Shown piece after piece: positions 33,444 through 37,583 of a DNA stretch of 37,583 nt. The stretch is from Acidobacteriota bacterium (GTDB taxonomy: Bacteria; Acidobacteriota; Thermoanaerobaculia; Multivoradales; Multivoraceae). The stretch covers positions 321 through 37,903 of the forward strand of contig JAPOVF010000278.1 of the NCBI GenBank assembly GCA_026708285.1. The letters are read 5' to 3'. A program made the position numbers and the translations under genes. The notes below the pieces were generated by a model that saw only the letters and a program-made list of their open reading frames with translations, searched no databases and was not told where the DNA came from. Each line of letters starts with the position of its first letter. Positions within the stretch are counted from its first letter, which is position 1.

Positions 33444-33450
33444 CCTCCTT
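33444..33450 (-). promoter_or_regulatory. Strong ribosome binding site before a TTG start
   Basis: AAGGAGG on the minus strand, six bases before TTG at 33437. It is the best Shine-Dalgarno match noticed in the window and the main evidence that the small lipoprotein gene is real. Confidence 0.65.
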
Positions 33451-33892
33451 CCCTGGGTGCTGGCTGTAGCGTCGCCAGCGTACCACGGACAAGGCGGAGG
33501 CTGCGGCCTTTCTCTGTTGGCGCGGCAGGGAAGAATGCCGGGCCGTTGTCACGCTGGCGCGAGTGGCTCAGGGTCCGGTCTATTCGCCTTCATGGGCGGG
33601 ATACGCTCCCGTCTACACGGCTCTTGTATTCGACCAGCGACCCGACGAAGCGGGCCACTCGCGCGTGACTACGGCAGGGTATCAGGAAGCTCAGGATGGG
33701 CGCAAACAGCGTTGGAAAAACGGGAAATCTGCGGAATGGGCCGTGATAGTGGACGTTTCAGACCGGTAGTACCCACCCCACCGTAAGTCACCAAATCATC
33801 TTCCACCCGCCCCATCCGTCTGCACCGCAAGGGCTTACGGCGTATGGCGGTCGGACCACGCGCGCCGAGGATGACGGCGAAAGTGTACGTCC
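33451..33892. other. Stretch of the inserted segment without a confident gene
   Basis: About 440 bp with no convincing coding sequence. A plus-strand open frame to a TAG at 33767-33769 (from GTG 33563, 68 residues, including VYTALVFDQRPDEAGHS) could be a small gene or the end of a decayed one. The SDR fragment's frame runs in from the right for about 74 codons of unrelated sequence. Confidence 0.4.
33781..33840. repeat. Inverted repeat near the right edge of the insertion
   Basis: CCGTAAG at 33781-33787 and CTTACGG at 33834-33840 form a perfect 7-bp inverted repeat with 46 nt between. The right arm also lies in an imperfect palindrome, CCGCAAGGGCTTACGG. It could be a recombination or regulatory site. 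Confidence 0.35.
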
Positions 33893-34169
33893 TGACCAGG
33901 ATGTCGAGCCGCCCGAACTCGCTCTCGATGCGTTCGAACAGGCCCGCGATCTGCTCCACGTTGCCCGCATGGCAGGCGATCGGCACCGCCTTGCCACCGT
34001 CGGCCTCGATCGCCTCGGCGACCTGGTCGAGCCCTTCCTGCTTCCGCGACGCGAGGACCACGGTCGCGCCCTGCTCGGCGAAGCCGCGCGCGATGGCTTC
34101 TCCGATGCCGCGAGAGGCGCCGGTTACGAGGGCGATCTGGCCGGTGAGAGTGAAGTCGAGAATGGGCAT
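33893..34169 (-). pseudogene. SDR oxidoreductase, N-terminal fragment of a split gene
   Basis: 92 codons with the nucleotide-binding motif TGASRGIG at residues 16-23 and the strand FGRLDILV that precedes the NNAA motif in SDRs. It then runs into the inserted segment and reads unrelated residues to a stop at 33669. The ATG at 34169 has GGAGAC upstream, so the truncated protein could still be made, but it lacks the catalytic Ser, Tyr and Lys, which are on the fragment at 32015-32509. Joined, the halves make a normal FabG-like SDR with no residue lost. Confidence 0.85.
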
Positions 34170-34327
34170 GGGCGGAGTCTCCTGTGTGCCATCCGTGCGT
34201 CCGATGACTGCCGCACAGAGTGGTTCGCCGGTAGCGCGAGCCGCGCCACCTGGGTTCGGGTTCGGCGCGTGAGCATACGCCGAGCGCCGGCGACGACAAC
34301 GGTCGCGGGTCGGCTACAGCGCGTCCT

Positions 34328-35227
34328 TCACGGCTGGTCTGGCGGTTCGCCGAGCGACTTCTTGAACAGGTCGATCTCGCCCCGGACATCTCCCGGCTCG
34401 TCGATGGACTCTCCCCGCGCGGCCCTCAGGTGGAGTCTCAAGCTGCTTTCGCAACAGGAGGCGACGAACTCGATGAACTCCCTCAGGTCCCCGGCGACCG
34501 GCGAACGCCCGGTTCGCTGCCCTCGCTCCAGGATGTCGATGTATAGGCCCCGGTCCTCTGCGCGGATCATGGCCACCGCAAAACCGTGCCGGCTGAGAAT
34601 CAGATTCATCAGCAGGCGGGCCATGCGACCGTTGCCGTCGTCGAAGGGGTGGATCGCGACGAAGCGATAGTGAAGGACCGCCGCCAGCACGATCGGGTGT
34701 TCGCCCCTCTGTTCGCCGTCGTGGTACCAGTCGAGCAGGTCGGTCATCTCGGGCTTCACGACTTCGGGCGCCGTGAAGTAGTGGACCTCGCCGGTGGTGG
34801 TCAGGACGTTGTTCGGCGCCGTCTTGTAGCTGCCGATCGAGATCCGGCGCTTGACGATGCGGCCGCCCGGTGCCCTTGCGTCCATGTCGTACGGCTCTCT
34901 CAAGAGCACCCGGTGCAGATTTCGGATGAAGACCTCGTTCAGGGCCTCCTCGTTCTGCGCCGCCTCTTCGACCGCCTTGACGGCGTCGTCGTGACCCTGG
35001 ATGTCCAGGTGGTCCCGCATCGGCTTGCCGTGAGCGGTGATGCCGTGGAGGATCAGGCTCCTCGTCTCGCCCAGCGTCAGCGAGTTCCCTTCGACGGCGT
35101 TGGAGTGATAGTTCCACTCCAGACGTAGCTTCTGACCGACCTGCCCGACGACATCAGGCGGCAGCGGCCGGAGCGTGTCGAGTTCCGACTTGAGCTGATC
35201 GATCCTCTCAAGGATGTTGGCGGCCAC
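34328..35227 (-). CDS. Fic domain protein (class II, N-terminal inhibitory helix)
   Basis: 299 residues. The Fic active-site motif HPFDDGNGR is at 193-201, with His193 the general base that transfers AMP (or a related phosphate group) from a nucleotide to a target hydroxyl. The N-terminal S42-NAV-E46-G fits the inhibitory motif (S/T)xxxE(G/N) of class II Fic proteins, whose Glu blocks productive ATP binding. The enzyme is therefore expected to be self-inhibited. The C-terminal segment (about 240-299) is helical and charged. No signal peptide, and no antitoxin-like gene next to it. The GTG start at 35227 lacks a clear ribosome site. Targets are unknown. Confidence 0.88.
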   Translation of the reverse strand: MAANILERIDQLKSELDTLRPLPPDVVGQVGQKLRLEWNYHSNAVEGNSLTLGETRSLILHGITAHGKPMRDHLDIQGHDDAVKAVEEAAQNEEALNEVFIRNLHRVLLREPYDMDARAPGGRIVKRRISIGSYKTAPNNVLTTTGEVHYFTAPEVVKPEMTDLLDWYHDGEQRGEHPIVLAAVLHYRFVAIHPFDDGNGRMARLLMNLILSRHGFAVAMIRAEDRGLYIDILERGQRTGRSPVAGDLREFIEFVASCCESSLRLHLRAARGESIDEPGDVRGEIDLFKKSLGEPPDQP

Positions 35228-35304
35228 GGTGGATTATCGCCGATCGGGCGTCCACGTTCGTCCCACAGGCGCTGCCGCCGGTGGCGCCCCGTGAGTTGCG
35301 TCGA

Positions 35305-36516
35305 TCAGCTTTCCGAGGCGTCGGCGACGGCCGCTTCAATCAAGGACACAAGTTCGTCAGACAGTTCGTGCGTTCTGGCGAGAATCCGGCCTCGGTGGTC
35401 GGCGAGCAGGTACGTGGGGAACGTCTCGACGTCGAGTTGCCATTGCACGGCGCTTCCTACGCCGACATGCCAGTTCGCCCAGGGTACGGGCTTCTCGTCG
35501 AGGAGTTGGACGACGTGGTCCTCGCCGAAGAACGTGGTGGCTGTTCGGAGATCGGCATCGACGCTGATCGCAAGGAGAGCGAACCGATCGGACGGCAACC
35601 GGTCGACTAGCTCGCGCAGCTCGGGCAGGGCTGCCACGCAGGGCCCGCACCAGGTGGCCCAGAAGTCGAGGAGCAGCACCCGTCCGAGGTAGTCGTCGAG
35701 GGCCTCCTCGACGCCATCAAAGCGGGTACCGGTCAGGTCGGGCAGTGTGCCACCCACGGTCGCGTGGTGTATCCGGTGGACGAGGTCCGCTTCGGCAATC
35801 TCGAACGTCCTGGTTGCCGAGCCGCCGAATGCCGGTACGAGGAGTTCTTCTTGTTCCACTCCCCGCATCAGTCCGGTGGCCGTCTTGAGGGCCTGACGGC
35901 GCCGGTCGTCGCGCTGTTCCGGCGACAGCGAGAGGTCGTCCGTGGACCGCATCAGTCCAGCCGCGAGGAAGTAGCGCGCGGCGGATCGGAGCAGAGGATC
36001 GTCGGCCTCGGAAGCCGCCTTTCGAAGGAACTCATCAGTAGCGGGCCGAGCAGAGCCCATGACCATCATGACCTCACCGAGGCGGTGTGCTTGAAGCAGC
36101 ACCTGTGGCCATTCCTGGTAGTCGGGAGCGTGGATGAGAAGGCCCTTCGCACCCTCGTAGACTTGCTTGTCGATTCCCGGCAGGCCGGGGTTGTGGAGCC
36201 TGAAACGAGTCAGATTGGCGAGGAATTCCGCGGCCTCGACGGTCTTCTCGTGCTTGCCGTCCCGTTCGAGGATCGCCCTCGCTGCGGCTGCGGCATGGTA
36301 GATGCTGGAGTCTTCGGCCTCATCGATGTAGTTCTGTACGGCTTCCCAGTCCGGACCTGGGTTCCGGAGTGGGGACCAGAACTCCTCGGGATCCCGAGGG
36401 CCACTGTGGTCGATGCGCTCGCACGCGGAAGCCGACAGGAGTAGCCCGAATGCGGTGAGAGTGACGGCAATCGACGCGGCGAAGCCGGGTGGCTTGATCT
36501 CGTTGGTGTGCGCCAC
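35305..36516 (-). CDS. TlpA-like thioredoxin-fold lipoprotein with a helical N-domain
   Basis: 403 residues. The signal peptide ends SASAC, with lipid-anchored Cys32. Residues about 40-250 form an Ala- and charge-rich, probably helical region with no recognised family. The C-terminal 150 residues are a TlpA/ResA/AhpC-TSA-type thioredoxin domain with WCGPC at 289-293 (redox Cys290 and Cys293) and a cis-Pro region ETFPTYLL. Predicted to act as a membrane-tethered thiol-disulfide oxidoreductase outside the cytoplasm, where such proteins reduce cytochrome c apoproteins or other thiols. GTG start. It is divergent from the partial CoA-transferase gene with 44 bp between them; the Fic gene follows by 77 bp and could be co-transcribed. 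Confidence 0.87.
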   Translation of the reverse strand: MAHTNEIKPPGFAASIAVTLTAFGLLLSASACERIDHSGPRDPEEFWSPLRNPGPDWEAVQNYIDEAEDSSIYHAAAAARAILERDGKHEKTVEAAEFLANLTRFRLHNPGLPGIDKQVYEGAKGLLIHAPDYQEWPQVLLQAHRLGEVMMVMGSARPATDEFLRKAASEADDPLLRSAARYFLAAGLMRSTDDLSLSPEQRDDRRRQALKTATGLMRGVEQEELLVPAFGGSATRTFEIAEADLVHRIHHATVGGTLPDLTGTRFDGVEEALDDYLGRVLLLDFWATWCGPCVAALPELRELVDRLPSDRFALLAISVDADLRTATTFFGEDHVVQLLDEKPVPWANWHVGVGSAVQWQLDVETFPTYLLADHRGRILARTHELSDELVSLIEAAVADASES

Positions 36517-36560
36517 GGTGGTTGTCGCACTCTAGCTGGTGGCTGCTACCGTGCCGATTC

Positions 36561-37583
36561 GTGGCGGATCCGCCCTGCTCCAACCTGCGCGTGATCGAAG
36601 TCGCCGGTTCGCCGGCGGGTGCTTATGCGGGACGGCTGCTTGCCGTTTGCGGCGCCGACGTGCTGCGACTTGAGCCGCCGGATGGTGATCCTTGGCGGGC
36701 TGTCGGTGAGCGCTGGCGTGGCACAGGAGCGGAATTCGCGTACCTGAATGTCGGCAAGCGTGCTGCGCGGCTGCGGTCGAGCGAAGACGGTGGGCGAGCG
36801 CAGATCCTCGAGTTGGTCGAACGTCGTCGTGCCGAGGTCGTGATCGAGAGTGCCGCGCCGGGGCCGCTAGAGCCGTTGATCCACGAGACCGATGCGCCGC
36901 ACGCCGTGCTGCTGCGGATTTCGCCGTTCGGTCGGGGCGCGGGCGTAGAGGGGGCTTGGGGTGAAGATCGCCCACCGCGTTCGAACGGCTTCACGGACGA
37001 CGCCTGGTCCGGCCATCTCTACCTCAACGGCGCTCCGGACCGGGAACCCATCGCGCGGCCGGGACTGCACCCGGCCTGCCAGGCCGGCGCCCACGCGGTG
37101 ATCGGCGGTCTGGCCGCGCTCCTCGCACGGCCAGCGATCGAACGAGGTCAAACCATCGATGTATCCCACGTCGAGGCCCTGGCCGCTCTGCACCAGTACA
37201 CGACCGTGATGTGGACCCAGGCCGGATACATCCTCGGCCGGGTCGGCAACTCCCAGGGCGGTCCGTGGCATCCGGTCGGCGTCCACCGCTGCAAGGACGG
37301 CTACGTGGCTCTCTCGATGCCGAGCCGGGAGATGCTTCAGCCGTTCCTCGATGCGGCCGATCTGGCTCACGTTCTGGAGGACCCGCGCTTCGATGAGGAT
37401 GCCGACCGCGCCGAACACCGCGAGGAGTTCGATCGGGCGATCGATCCGTGGATGATGGCCCACACCGCGGCCGAGGTCATCGAGCTGGGCGAGCGGGTAC
37501 GGGTTCCGATCGGCCCGGTGCTCGACGGGCTGGAGGTGCTGGACGATCCGCACTTTCGGGCCCGCGGTTTCTTCGTGCCGATC
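36561..37583 (+). CDS. Family III CoA-transferase (CaiB/BaiF), 3' end beyond the window
   Basis: The frame is open from GTG 36561 to the window edge, 341 codons of an expected 380-400. The N-terminus LRVIEVAGSPAGAYAGRLLA, followed by CGADVLRLEPPDGDPW, is the family signature. The region GQTIDVSHVEAL carries the likely catalytic Asp. Later motifs GNSQGGPWHPVGVHRCKDGYV and VPIGPVLDGLEVL are typical of the middle and C-terminal parts. It is a single-domain enzyme, unlike the fused protein at 25069-27510, and transfers CoA between carboxylic acids of unknown identity. The start is uncertain because no good ribosome site is visible; GTG 36591 is an alternative. Confidence 0.85.
   Translation, partial: MADPPCSNLRVIEVAGSPAGAYAGRLLAVCGADVLRLEPPDGDPWRAVGERWRGTGAEFAYLNVGKRAARLRSSEDGGRAQILELVERRRAEVVIESAAPGPLEPLIHETDAPHAVLLRISPFGRGAGVEGAWGEDRPPRSNGFTDDAWSGHLYLNGAPDREPIARPGLHPACQAGAHAVIGGLAALLARPAIERGQTIDVSHVEALAALHQYTTVMWTQAGYILGRVGNSQGGPWHPVGVHRCKDGYVALSMPSREMLQPFLDAADLAHVLEDPRFDEDADRAEHREEFDRAIDPWMMAHTAAEVIELGERVRVPIGPVLDGLEVLDDPHFRARGFFVPI

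Larger units (their letters stand above)
32510..33892. mobile_element. 1383-bp segment interrupting an SDR gene
   Basis: The segment lies between two halves of one SDR gene. Its borders are two copies of TGACCAG (32503-32509 and 33893-33899), as a 7-bp target duplication would leave. No transposase, integrase or clear terminal inverted repeat was found. Inside are a strong hairpin, a tRNA-Gly-like sequence, two small minus-strand genes and a 455-bp stretch without a confident gene. It could be a non-autonomous transposable segment, a remnant island, or a rearrangement or assembly join; the in-frame fit of the flanks favours true insertion. Confidence 0.5.

Noticed and set aside
32510-33892. 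A standard insertion sequence
   Set aside because: No transposase frame and no matching terminal inverted repeats were found at the borders, so only a generic insertion is called.

Overview
This is a GC-rich, densely coded bacterial window with no rRNA, CRISPR array or recognisable transposase. Nothing in it fixes the taxon. Large carboxypeptidase-regulatory-like repeat proteins, acyl-CoA enzymes, a eukaryote-type MTHFR and mixed ATG/GTG/TTG starts would fit an Acidobacteriota-like, possibly marine or host-associated, heterotroph. That is inference only.

Layout. 1-1024 (minus): an SDR oxidoreductase followed by the 5' end of an enoyl-CoA hydratase. 1115-1795 (plus): an orphan lipoprotein. 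1854-22587 (almost all minus): six paralogous exported proteins built from tandem Ig/transthyretin-like beta-sandwich modules (CarboxypepD_reg/Cna-B type). Three paralogs have 13 modules and one has 12; the 12-module one carries a frameshift that recovers its last module. The other two are a 7-module lipoprotein and a 6-module form without a signal peptide. A plus-strand pair, a 71-residue membrane peptide and a kinase-like/methyltransferase fusion (7668-9295), sits inside the array.

22597-29288 (minus) holds a serine beta-lactamase-like hydrolase, a fused double family III CoA-transferase, an exported esterase and an amidase. Start/stop overlaps link most of them, and this unit runs with only 9 bp into the repeat-protein array. 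It therefore looks like a long operon, about 18 kb from the hydrolase to the seven-module lipoprotein, joining an acyl-CoA/hydrolase catabolic set to surface proteins. 29325-32004 (plus): a stand-alone 5'-3' exonuclease and a two-domain, AdoMet-regulated-type MTHFR.

32015-34169 (minus): one SDR gene split by a 1383-bp segment flanked by 7-bp direct repeats. The segment carries a tRNA-Gly-like sequence with a damaged anticodon arm and a two-gene mini-operon. 34328-36516 (minus): a Fic protein with a class II inhibitory motif and a TlpA-like thioredoxin lipoprotein. 36561 to the end (plus): a partial family III CoA-transferase.

The strongest candidates for something undescribed are four. They are the modular repeat-protein array, whose members keep module order while losing blocks from either end; the 53-nt element with three phased CCGG boxes in two equal 105-bp gaps upstream of two array genes; the methyltransferase unit nested in the array; and the segment that interrupts the SDR gene.
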